Assembly: GCA_023406915.1 (NCBI GenBank)
Contig: JAEXTR010000143.1
Coordinates: 1-7,481, forward strand
Length of the DNA stretch: 7,481 nucleotides
Origin: Bacteroidota bacterium
GTDB taxonomy: Bacteria; Bacteroidota; Ignavibacteria; Ignavibacteriales; Ignavibacteriaceae
Direction: 5' to 3'
The position numbers and the translations under genes were made by a program. Positions 1 to 6,847 of this stretch are shown one piece after another. The notes under the pieces are model-generated. The model worked only from the letters and a program-made list of their open reading frames with translations, was not told where the DNA came from and did no database searches. Within the stretch, counting starts at the first letter, position 1, and each line of letters begins with the position of its first letter.

Positions 1-870
1 TGTCGCCATGAAATTTTTATTTTGGACATCAAATGCATCAGTTTTATACCCGATCATGACCATTGGAAGTGTTTTGCCATCATACACAATTTCCTTTTTC
101 CTTGCAGCAGTCTGCACAGGTTCCTGATTAATTTTAGGTTCAGTATATCCTGGTTTCCATCCACCGTAAAATTGTTTGATCATGGGTTTCACAGATTCAG
201 GATCAAAATCGCCAACAAGAACGAGTACTACATTTTCAGGCCGATAATACCGCTGATAAAAAGACTTACTGAACTCATACATATTCGGCATATTCTTAAT
301 ATCGCGTTCAAACCCGATTGTTGTATGCTTATAGGTATGTTTATCAAATGCCATATCCTGCATCTCTTCAAACATCACCGACCAAGGGTTTGTTCTGCCC
401 ATTCTGTATTCACCATAAACGGCACCCGCTTCAGTTTGAAACTGCTGTTCAGAATAGTTCAAAAATTGAAATCTGTCAGACTCAAGATCCATTACCGTCG
501 AAAGATGCTCGGATGCAAGATTCAGGTGATATACAGTAAGGTCATCACTGGTATACGCGTTTGCATCAGCTCCAATTGTGGTTACGATACTGTCATAAAC
601 ACTGCCTGGATAACGGTCTGTACCCCTGAACATCATATGTTCAAAGAAATGAGCAAAACCGGATTTCCCTTCTTCCCATTCATCACGGCTACCAGTACGT
701 ACTACACTATAGTATGATACAAGACCAGACCCCTTTACTGGAATAATAATGGACTGAAAGCCGTTTTCAAGTACATACTTTTCGTATTTGAATGGAAATA
801 CGCCTTGAGCGAAAGAATGTTGCATTGCTACACCAATTAAACAGAGGACTAAAATTCTGATATAATTCAT
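1..870 (-). CDS. Secreted M16 family zinc peptidase (N-terminal part, runs off window)
   Basis: This is the N-terminal 290 residues of an insulinase/pitrilysin-type (M16) metallopeptidase; the frame is still open at base 1. The inverted zinc motif HxxEH is present as HFFEH at residues 74-78 (two His ligands, Glu77 catalytic), and the third ligand is best placed at Glu154 in VYGEYRMG, 76 residues beyond the motif, as expected for the family. Other M16 hallmarks are VRTGSRDE (57-64), GADANAYT (100-107) and YYRPENVVLVLVGDFD (208-223). Residues 1 to about 21 form a type I signal peptide (hydrophobic core RILVLCLIGVA, probable cleavage after SFA), so the enzyme acts in the periplasm or outside. 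The ATG start is supported by a strong AAGGAG six bases upstream. It follows the dipeptide epimerase after 18 bp and is probably in the same operon, suggesting peptide degradation. Full length (one or two M16 repeats) cannot be judged. The family call is secure; the natural substrate is unknown. Confidence 0.95.
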   Translation of the reverse strand, partial: MNYIRILVLCLIGVAMQHSFAQGVFPFKYEKYVLENGFQSIIIPVKGSGLVSYYSVVRTGSRDEWEEGKSGFAHFFEHMMFRGTDRYPGSVYDSIVTTIGADANAYTSDDLTVYHLNLASEHLSTVMDLESDRFQFLNYSEQQFQTEAGAVYGEYRMGRTNPWSVMFEEMQDMAFDKHTYKHTTIGFERDIKNMPNMYEFSKSFYQRYYRPENVVLVLVGDFDPESVKPMIKQFYGGWKPGYTEPKINQEPVQTAARKKEIVYDGKTLPMVMIGYKTDAFDVQNKNFMAT

Positions 871-876
871 ACTATT

Positions 877-882
877 CTCCTT
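877..882 (-). promoter_or_regulatory. Ribosome binding site for the M16 peptidase
   Basis: The minus strand reads AAGGAG followed by six bases and then ATG. It is the best Shine-Dalgarno match in the window and fixes the peptidase start at base 870, directly after the epimerase stop codon. Confidence 0.8.
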
Positions 883-888
883 CCGGAA

Positions 889-2025
889 TTAGAGTGGTTT
901 AATGCCGATCCCAGGAAGATCAGCGATTACTATTTTACCGTCAATAATCTTTGTACCCTCATAAATATCATTGCTGATAAGGAGAGCACCATCAAGGTCA
1001 GCCCATTGTGCCAACGGTGTAAGGTGTGCTGCCGCAGAAATAGCGCAAGAGGTTTCTGTCATACAACCAACCATGATTTTCATGCCAAGTGAGCGGGCAA
1101 GCGTCAGCATTTTATGTCCTTCACGCATACCACCACATTTCATAAGCTTAATATTGATACCTGAGTAAACACCCTTAGCTTTCAGCACATCATCAACGCC
1201 CTGCAATGCCTCATCTGCAATAATGGGCAATGGGCTATGCTGAGTTAACCAGGCATTTGCATCAGGATCCGTTTTGGACATTGGCTGTTCAATAAAGACA
1301 ACTCCCTGCTCTTTCAGCCAGTGAATTTCATCAAGAGCCGCCTGCTTGTCCTTCCATCCCTGGTTAACATCCACACATAAGGGGGTATCAGTGACTGAAC
1401 GGATTGTTTCTATCATTTCACGGTCAGTCTCTCTGCCAAGTTTCACTTTAAGTACCTTAAACTGAGATGCTTCTCTCGTTTTCTCCCTGACTACATCGGG
1501 TTTATCGATCCCAATAGTATACGATGTATAAGGTGTATTTTCTTTGTTAAAACCCCAAATGTCATACCAGGGTCTTCCCAGCATCTTTCCCACTAAATCA
1601 TGCAGTGCAATATCGACTGAAGCCTTTGCGGCAAAATTACCAGGAGCAATCGCAAAGACATAATCAAGGATAGTTTCAAGATCAAATGGGTTCTGAAAAG
1701 GAGAAAGATCTACTTTCGACAAAAATGCTGTGGCGGTTTCGTGAGACTCACCCAGATACGGCGGCATTGAAGCCTCGCCATACCCAATAAGGTCACCATA
1801 TGCTACCTGTGTCAACATAACAGGTGTGGTAGAGCGGGAACTGGACGCAATTGTAAATTGGTGACGCAGCTCAAGTGTATAAGGTCTGAATGATAACTGT
1901 AATTTGGTATTTTTCATACTCACCGATGATGTGTTTGCAAACAAGTCATAATATCCGCTTCCTAGCGCTCCAGCACCAGCTATTAGTCCGGATGTTTTCA
2001 GGAAATCTCTTCTATTCTGTTTCAT
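889..2025 (-). CDS. Tat-exported dipeptide epimerase, L-Ala-D/L-Glu type (enolase superfamily)
   Basis: This enolase-superfamily enzyme of the muconate-lactonizing subgroup probably interconverts L-Ala-D-Glu and L-Ala-L-Glu derived from murein. The active-site set is complete: the KxK pair Lys193/Lys195, metal ligands Asp219 (DVN), Glu246 (IEQP) and Asp271 (ADEA), the opposite-face base Lys293 (NIKLMKCGG), and the DxD motif Asp343/Asp345 (ADLDG), which in dipeptide epimerases binds the substrate's free amino end. A capping domain occupies about 40-165 and the barrel about 165-365. Residues 1 to about 32 are an extra N-terminal segment with a twin-arginine motif, NRRDFLK at 4-10, and a small hydrophobic stretch (LIAGAGALGSG); this is a Tat signal, whereas YkfB/YcjG-type enzymes are cytoplasmic. 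The start codon overlaps the upstream peptidase stop by four bases (ATGA), implying translational coupling, with AGGAAA upstream. Family call very firm; Ala-Glu specificity likely from the DxD motif and the C40 peptidase neighbour but not proven. Confidence 0.93.
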   Translation of the reverse strand: MKQNRRDFLKTSGLIAGAGALGSGYYDLFANTSSVSMKNTKLQLSFRPYTLELRHQFTIASSSRSTTPVMLTQVAYGDLIGYGEASMPPYLGESHETATAFLSKVDLSPFQNPFDLETILDYVFAIAPGNFAAKASVDIALHDLVGKMLGRPWYDIWGFNKENTPYTSYTIGIDKPDVVREKTREASQFKVLKVKLGRETDREMIETIRSVTDTPLCVDVNQGWKDKQAALDEIHWLKEQGVVFIEQPMSKTDPDANAWLTQHSPLPIIADEALQGVDDVLKAKGVYSGINIKLMKCGGMREGHKMLTLARSLGMKIMVGCMTETSCAISAAAHLTPLAQWADLDGALLISNDIYEGTKIIDGKIVIADLPGIGIKPL

Positions 2026-3224
2026 TTTTCATTTCCTAGTGTGTGATAGTAACGTGATTTGGAGATAAAGCCGACTCCCTCCCGTTCTGTAGCTCCAAGA
2101 AACCTTCTGGCGTACATGAGCGTACTCCTACGGTATTCAGAATAATGGGGCTTTGATGGATCCAGGCTGTTAATTCTTACAGACCCGGCCGCATGAATGA
2201 AATCACTTTCTCCAATATAAATGGCAGTATGAGTGATTCTCTCTTTCCCTGTTGTTTTATTGATAGAACCAAAATAGAGCAGATCACCTTTTTCCAGCTT
2301 TTCAAACCCACTGGAAATATCAACCGGAATTCCAGTATATACCTGCTGAGAGGCATCACGCTGTAAAATCATTCCATGTAAAAAATATACGGTCTTTGTG
2401 AAACCACTGCAATCAAGTCCTTTCGGTGAAGTCCCACCCCATAGATATGGTACTCCCATAAAGCGATACGCAATTGATAGGATACTCTCACCATGCAACT
2501 CTACTCTGCTCATGTATTCATCGAATGGAGCAGATTCGCTCTTCAAAACATATCCGGCTCTTCCGTCAGGATAGGACACAAGAAAATAGTCACCATCTTC
2601 GCCAACGAGTGCCATGATACAACCTGAGGTCAGATCCGATACTATTCTCCCCTCTGAGCTTTTTGATTCATAACAGTGTGTATAGGTTTTTGTTATAATG
2701 AGCTTCTTTTTTTCATTCCAGGATTGTACCATCTCTGCGTCCATTAACTCAATTCCATCATCATCCACCCAGGAGATATACTCATCGGGTGTCTGTATCC
2801 TGTACCAGCCCCCCTTTTTATCAAGTACCTTTACTGGTGTTCCCAATAATGCCTGAGTAGCCAACTCCGCTGAGTGTTCGGGCTTAGACCGGATATTTGC
2901 AACGGACAATCTGACCACGCCAAACTTTTTACTTCCCAACTCAGCAGCAGGTAGTAGACGAATAGAATCAACAACTTGCGCGCTAGTGACAGCAGACACC
3001 TGCTTAATTAATTCCGTTTTAGCTTCATACTCTGTTGTTTCGCCCAATAGGATTATATCCTGACCACGCATAGAATATGTGATTGCAAAAATGCGGGTTC
3101 TCGCATCAGGTGCAGCAGTTTGCTTTATCGATTGAATTATTTCGTCAATTGGTGTCATTTGATCTGCATTGGTTGTGCAAAATAGATTCATAAAAGTAAT
3201 AATGAGTAATAATACCTTTTTCAT
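2022..3224 (-). CDS. Secreted NlpC/P60 (C40) peptidase with SH3-like domains, YkfC-like
   Basis: This is a 400-residue exported cell-wall peptidase, probably a gamma-D-glutamyl-diamino-acid endopeptidase. The C-terminal NlpC/P60 domain (about 240-377) has the catalytic set: Cys272 in DCSGF, His332 in HTAIYIG and His344 in FIHAAG, with the fixed 12-residue His-His spacing; the family's YLWGGTSPKGLDCSG signature is at 260-274. Upstream are two SH3b-like segments, about 103-160 (VANIRSKP, GWYRIQ, YISWV) and about 175-232 (DGDYFLVSYPDGRAGYV). This is the layout of YkfC-type enzymes that need a free N-terminal L-Ala on the stem peptide. Residues about 25-90 form a small additional N-terminal domain I cannot name with confidence. 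A signal peptide covers 1-20 (LLLIITFMNLF core, cleavage after TNA). The start has only a modest AGGG six bases upstream. The gene lies 32 bp after the MBOAT gene and overlaps the epimerase that would use its L-Ala-D-Glu product. Family call firm; substrate inferred. Confidence 0.95.
   Translation of the reverse strand: MKKVLLLIITFMNLFCTTNADQMTPIDEIIQSIKQTAAPDARTRIFAITYSMRGQDIILLGETTEYEAKTELIKQVSAVTSAQVVDSIRLLPAAELGSKKFGVVRLSVANIRSKPEHSAELATQALLGTPVKVLDKKGGWYRIQTPDEYISWVDDDGIELMDAEMVQSWNEKKKLIITKTYTHCYESKSSEGRIVSDLTSGCIMALVGEDGDYFLVSYPDGRAGYVLKSESAPFDEYMSRVELHGESILSIAYRFMGVPYLWGGTSPKGLDCSGFTKTVYFLHGMILQRDASQQVYTGIPVDISSGFEKLEKGDLLYFGSINKTTGKERITHTAIYIGESDFIHAAGSVRINSLDPSKPHYSEYRRSTLMYARRFLGATEREGVGFISKSRYYHTLGNEK
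2032..2037 (-). promoter_or_regulatory. Ribosome binding site for the dipeptide epimerase
   Basis: AGGAAA on the minus strand lies six bases upstream of the epimerase ATG, inside the last codons of the upstream peptidase gene. With the ATGA stop/start overlap it supports coupled translation. Confidence 0.6.
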
Positions 3225-3230
3225 ACTGAA

Positions 3231-3234
3231 CCCT
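3231..3234 (-). promoter_or_regulatory. Weak ribosome binding site for the C40 peptidase
   Basis: AGGG on the minus strand, six bases before the ATG. It is the only plausible Shine-Dalgarno match in the 32-bp gap after the MBOAT gene. That gap contains T-runs but no hairpin, so I see no terminator separating the two halves of the cluster. Confidence 0.45.
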
Positions 3235-3256
3235 GTTCGTCAAAAAACAAAAACGG

Positions 3257-4780
3257 TTAAAACTGAAAATAAATTGGAGCGGACAAGTCAGCAGATTTGG
3301 CCTGGGCTACAAGCCATATCGACAAAGCAAGCAGAAATGCCTGTATGAGCAATGGTGAGTGAATAATCTTCTCCTCAAACCATGACGTGCTTCTTTTAGG
3401 GAAGAACACAATAACTGCACCCAATAGCATAAATACAAAGGTGCTCCAATACGCTTCCAGCAATTGCGATGTCCATACTCCGGTCACTGCATCTCTGCCA
3501 ATCAAAATGCTTGCGTGAAAATTATCACGGATCTGAGTAATCATAAAACCTGCATTCTCAATTGAATCCGTTCCAAAGAGAATCCAGCCAGCACCAATCA
3601 GATGAAAAGTGATAAAAATCTGAACTGGTTTCAGGACCTTCTCAGAGATACCGATACGTTGAATCATGCTTTTTCTTATATCTCTGGTTATAAATGAAAT
3701 CGCCATTATGATGCCGTGGTATGCACCCCAAACTACGAAGTTCATTCCGGCGCCATGCCATACTCCGCATAAAAAGAAAGTGATGAGTAAGGCAATGGCA
3801 GTTCCAAAGTTTCCTAATCGACGGAATGACATCTGGAGTGGTGTGAACAAGTAATCCAGTAACCAGGTTGATAACGAAATGTGCCAGCGTCTCCAAAAAT
3901 CAGCTATACTGACTGCCTGATAAGGCGCGTTAAAGTTGTCACGGAGCCTGAATCCTAAAAACTGTCCCACAGCCATGGCAAGATCACTATATCCCGAAAA
4001 ATTGCAGTATATCATGAGAGCATATGCATAAATTGCAATAAGAACCCGTATTCCCTCAAAGTGGTTTGGCTGCTGAAAAATCTGATTAACATAATGAGTA
4101 CCCAGCATCTCACTGATGACTCCAATCTTAATCAGTCCAGATACGGCGAACAACACTCCTCTGCCAGTGTCCTCTTTTGTCAGAGAATAAGGAGCCCTGA
4201 CCTGCGGTAAAAAATCAGTAGCACGGTCAATTGGTCCCAGTTGAATATTCGCAAAGAAGACCTGATACAGCAGATACTCATGGTACTTATATGGCTCTTC
4301 AATTCGCTCATAATATACGTCAAATACATAACTGAGCGCCTTGAATGTAAAATAAGAGATACCTGCCGGGACAATTATCTCAAGCGGAGTAAATGAACCC
4401 TCCTGGGAAAATGATGCAATTGTCTCAAGAAAAAAGTTCGTATACTTATAGTATCCAAGCAGACCGATATTTGCAAGTACAGCCAGCCAAAGCAGTATTC
4501 TTTTATAGAGCAACTTTTGCAATCCAAACATCGTATAACCGAAAAGGTAATTCGCAGTGGTGGATGCAAGCAGTACCAATACAAGTGTATCACTGAGGCG
4601 ATAATAAAAGTAAAGGGAAAATGCGATAAGGAACCCAATCTGGAGCACGCGCTGGAAAGAAAAGAGGCGGTACACCAGCAATAATCCCAGGTAGAGATAA
4701 AAGAAGAGCATTGAGTAAAACAGTAATGGATCACTGGGATTCGGGGTAAGTAATTGCAGTATTTTGTCTGTTTCTATCAA
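3257..4780 (-). CDS. MBOAT family membrane O-acyltransferase (AlgI/DltB-like)
   Basis: This polytopic inner-membrane O-acyltransferase of about 507 residues moves an activated acyl group from the cytoplasmic side to an extracytoplasmic acceptor. Family signatures are in order: IVPAGISYFTFKALSYVFDVY (136-156), LGPIDRA (181-187), the CNFSGYSDLAMAVG block (259-272), FWRRWHISLSTWLLDY (295-310, conserved His300) and CGVWHGAGMNFVVWG (338-352) with the presumed catalytic His342. Roughly 11-12 hydrophobic segments are visible (for example about 18-38, 46-62, 64-82, 93-112, 243-268, 344-362, 386-402, 441-460 and 477-494). Length and motif order match AlgI/DltB. The start is uncertain: the first available initiator is TTG at base 4780, with no Shine-Dalgarno and an in-frame TAA six codons upstream; the first ATG is residue 24, inside the first membrane helix. 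TTG keeps the whole helix, so I prefer it. The gene follows the carrier-protein gene by 33 bp, implying an acyl carrier donor as for DltB. Confidence 0.95.
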   Translation of the reverse strand: MIETDKILQLLTPNPSDPLLFYSMLFFYLYLGLLLVYRLFSFQRVLQIGFLIAFSLYFYYRLSDTLVLVLLASTTANYLFGYTMFGLQKLLYKRILLWLAVLANIGLLGYYKYTNFFLETIASFSQEGSFTPLEIIVPAGISYFTFKALSYVFDVYYERIEEPYKYHEYLLYQVFFANIQLGPIDRATDFLPQVRAPYSLTKEDTGRGVLFAVSGLIKIGVISEMLGTHYVNQIFQQPNHFEGIRVLIAIYAYALMIYCNFSGYSDLAMAVGQFLGFRLRDNFNAPYQAVSIADFWRRWHISLSTWLLDYLFTPLQMSFRRLGNFGTAIALLITFFLCGVWHGAGMNFVVWGAYHGIIMAISFITRDIRKSMIQRIGISEKVLKPVQIFITFHLIGAGWILFGTDSIENAGFMITQIRDNFHASILIGRDAVTGVWTSQLLEAYWSTFVFMLLGAVIVFFPKRSTSWFEEKIIHSPLLIQAFLLALSIWLVAQAKSADLSAPIYFQF

Positions 4781-4813
4781 GGCAGAATATGGAGATTAAT
4801 GATGAAAAAAGTG

Positions 4814-5047
4814 TCAGGCAGAAACTTTAGAATCCACAAGTTTTTGCAGATCACCGATGTTCTTGCATTTTAATACTTCAAAACTCTTGAGTTTAATTCC
4901 GTATTCTTTTTCGATTGCAACAATCACATTGATGTGATTCAATGAGTCCCAACCAGGAACCTGGTTAGCTTTAGTGTCATCCTGCATATCATAGTCCTGT
5001 AATTTTAGTTGACGCAGGATGGCAGATTTCATTTTTTCAGATATCAT
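4814..5047 (-). CDS. Acyl carrier protein, free-standing
   Basis: This 77-residue phosphopantetheine carrier protein would hold an acyl group as a thioester between the ligase encoded just upstream and the MBOAT transferase encoded just downstream. The attachment site is Ser35 in GWDSLNHI (32-39); the following recognition helix is NVIVAIEKEYGIKL (40-53), and a third helix/loop region follows with FEVLKCKNIGDLQKLV (56-71). The length matches stand-alone carrier proteins such as AcpP and DltC. I count 12 Lys/Arg against 11 Asp/Glu, so it is about neutral, unlike the strongly acidic fatty-acid-synthesis carriers; this points to a dedicated carrier rather than the housekeeping one. The start at 5047 has a GGAG seven bases upstream; Met6 is a less likely alternative. 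A holo-ACP synthase is not encoded in the window. Identity firm, cargo unknown. Confidence 0.96.
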   Translation of the reverse strand: MISEKMKSAILRQLKLQDYDMQDDTKANQVPGWDSLNHINVIVAIEKEYGIKLKSFEVLKCKNIGDLQKLVDSKVSA

Positions 5048-5054
5048 AAAGATG

Positions 5055-5058
5055 CTCC
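5055..5058 (-). promoter_or_regulatory. Ribosome binding site for the acyl carrier protein
   Basis: GGAG on the minus strand, seven bases before the ATG at 5047. It favours that start over the in-frame ATG five codons further on. Confidence 0.65.
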
Positions 5059-5077
5059 GTTAAATTTTCAAAATATC

Positions 5078-6847
5078 TTAAACAGCATACGTTTTCATTT
5101 CATCAAGCCGGTCTTTGTTTCCTTTACGACTTGGTTTACCGGCTGAACTCTTTATCAACCATCTTGGAGGTACAAGATAGATTGCAGCTATTGTTACGTC
5201 AATACCCATGCCCGTATCCACAATAGCACGGCGTAGCTGTGCCCGGTCATCTTCTCCGGTCAGATCAGTTTCAGCAACAACGCTGACCTGCTCAGTTCCA
5301 AGGTCACTGATCTCTTCGCCAAACGCAATAACCCTGCCAGGAAGTACCCCAGCAACTTTGTTGACAGCGTCTTCTATGTCTTCAGGATAAATGTTTTTTC
5401 CTGCTACAATAATGATATCTTTTTTCCTTCCAATGATGTAATACTCATCCTGGTAGATAAATCCGTAGTCACCGGTAAAATACCATTCGCCATCATACAC
5501 TTCCGCTGTTTTCTCAGGATAATTTCGGTAACCGTCAAAAATAGAGAGGGATGTTACTGCCAACTCTCCCACAACACCATCAGGAAGTGGATTTCGGTTT
5601 TCATCAACGATCTTAACATTGCATCCCCGGATGGGTTTTCCGCAGGATACACAAATTCGGGTTGGCTTTTCCTTCCCACTGTATTCAATGACTTTGCCAT
5701 TAGCAAGTGCATCACGGTCCACCGTGATCGTCACAAGCGGTTTGTCCGGAGGAGTCTGGGTTACAGCAAAAGTTGTTTCAGCCATTCCGTAACTGGCAGA
5801 AAAGGCATGCTCCTGTAAACCGTAGGCTCCAAACCGTTCGCGGAATCGTATATGACTTGCATCACGGACTGGTTCAGAACAATTTACAATTAAGCGGAAT
5901 GTGGAAAGTGTAAGTCCTTCCATCTCTTCATCGTCAATTCTGTCAGCCATAAAATTGAAGGCGAAATTTGGAAGCCATGTCAGAGTCCCTTTTTCCTTTG
6001 TGGCGGCCTCTATAAGCATGACCGGTGCAAGTACCCATTCAAACGGGTCTATCTGGATGGTAGGTATTCCGTATGCCAGGGGCAGATGAAATGCAGCGAT
6101 CAATCCCATATCGTGATACAATGGGAGCCAGCTTACTACTTTATCATCTGAAGTCAGTTGTATTGACTCAAAATAACACTCCACATGCTCGAGAACAGCA
6201 CGATGCGACAGTAGTACTGGTTTTTGCAAACCTGTTGTACCTGATGAGTGCTGAAGTAAAAATGGGTCTTCGCGCCTGATTCCAGCACGTACTTCTTGCA
6301 ACGAACTGATTATCTTTTCATCTGGTGGACTGACAAGGTCCCACTCAAGCGGGAAGTACATACTTTTTATGGTACTCCCCTCCTTGGTGACCAGCGGAGA
6401 AATAATCTGTTCAATATCCCTTTGGGTGAGGATATAATCCAGACCACTTCGCTGGCTCATTCCTTCAATCCCCTGCCTGAATTTGTCAGGATGTAAACGG
6501 GGATTGGGATAAGCAAGCACAGCAGGTGTTGCACCAATACCTGCAACCGCCATATACAGGGGATAGAAGTAGGGATTATGCTTGATTATTATCGCACATA
6601 CATCTCCTTTTTTTATACCGACTGCAGTAAGATGGGCAGAAAACCTGTCAGCCATCTCAAGGATTGACTTATACGTCCAACGGAAGGGCTCTTCTCCCGC
6701 CACCCAATGGATAATTGCATCATGATTAGGTGCGGTTTGGGCATTGTACTGCCAATGGTCCCAAACGGTAACGAGTTGATTCTTAGAGTCTTTCATTGTT
6801 TCTGCCACTTTAATGATTGAATGGAAATCAGAATTTTTTTGCTTCAT
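5078..6847 (-). CDS. Fatty acyl-AMP ligase-like adenylate-forming enzyme
   Basis: This ANL-superfamily enzyme activates a carboxylic acid with ATP to acyl-AMP, most likely for loading onto the adjacent carrier protein. Visible motifs: P-loop HSSGTTGLQK (200-209), SWLPLYHDMGLI (239-250), NCSEPVR (322-328), SYGMAETTF (352-360), VSCGKPI (400-406), FTGD with Asp460, IIGRKKDIIIVAGKNIYPED (471-490), and the C-terminal catalytic Lys571 in SSAGK. The LPLYHDMGL block, the EPVR motif, the segment VDRDALANGKVIE (376-388) after the AETT motif and VSCG are typical of fatty acyl-AMP ligases rather than acyl-CoA ligases or DltA. The large domain ends near 470; the mobile C-terminal domain follows. The P-loop reads LQKPV where xPKGV is usual. 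The annotated start overlaps the SGNH gene by 20 bp and has no clear Shine-Dalgarno; Met18 (base 6796) would leave a 31-bp gap like its neighbours and still precede the conserved domain. Class firm, substrate unknown. Confidence 0.91.
   Translation of the reverse strand: MKQKNSDFHSIIKVAETMKDSKNQLVTVWDHWQYNAQTAPNHDAIIHWVAGEEPFRWTYKSILEMADRFSAHLTAVGIKKGDVCAIIIKHNPYFYPLYMAVAGIGATPAVLAYPNPRLHPDKFRQGIEGMSQRSGLDYILTQRDIEQIISPLVTKEGSTIKSMYFPLEWDLVSPPDEKIISSLQEVRAGIRREDPFLLQHSSGTTGLQKPVLLSHRAVLEHVECYFESIQLTSDDKVVSWLPLYHDMGLIAAFHLPLAYGIPTIQIDPFEWVLAPVMLIEAATKEKGTLTWLPNFAFNFMADRIDDEEMEGLTLSTFRLIVNCSEPVRDASHIRFRERFGAYGLQEHAFSASYGMAETTFAVTQTPPDKPLVTITVDRDALANGKVIEYSGKEKPTRICVSCGKPIRGCNVKIVDENRNPLPDGVVGELAVTSLSIFDGYRNYPEKTAEVYDGEWYFTGDYGFIYQDEYYIIGRKKDIIIVAGKNIYPEDIEDAVNKVAGVLPGRVIAFGEEISDLGTEQVSVVAETDLTGEDDRAQLRRAIVDTGMGIDVTIAAIYLVPPRWLIKSSAGKPSRKGNKDRLDEMKTYAV

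Noticed and set aside
22..717. Plus-strand open frame of 231 codons
   Set aside because: It lies antisense to the M16 peptidase, whose minus-strand frame carries HxxEH, a signal peptide and a strong ribosome site. The plus-strand product has no recognisable domain and is rich in Ile, His and Phe, as expected of an antisense shadow.
3160..3224. Possible lipoprotein signal in the C40 peptidase (Cys16 in MNLFC)
   Set aside because: The residues before Cys (Asn-Leu-Phe) do not fit a lipobox, which needs a small residue directly before Cys; an ordinary signal peptide ending at TNA fits better.
3225..3256. T-rich gap between the MBOAT and C40 genes as a terminator
   Set aside because: On the minus strand there are two T-runs but no stem-loop before them, so there is no support for intrinsic termination.
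3642..4734. Several shorter frames on both strands inside the MBOAT gene
   Set aside because: All lie within a continuous 507-codon frame with complete MBOAT motifs; their products are hydrophobic or Ser/His-rich shadows without motifs.
4781..4813. T-run after the carrier-protein stop as a terminator
   Set aside because: Six T follow the stop codon, but there is no GC-rich hairpin before them.
5078..6847. Naming the ligase DltA
   Set aside because: The cassette logic is Dlt-like, but the motifs (LPLYHDMGL, EPVR, VDRDAL, VSCG) and the 589-residue length fit fatty acyl-AMP ligases, so a D-Ala-specific name would mislead.
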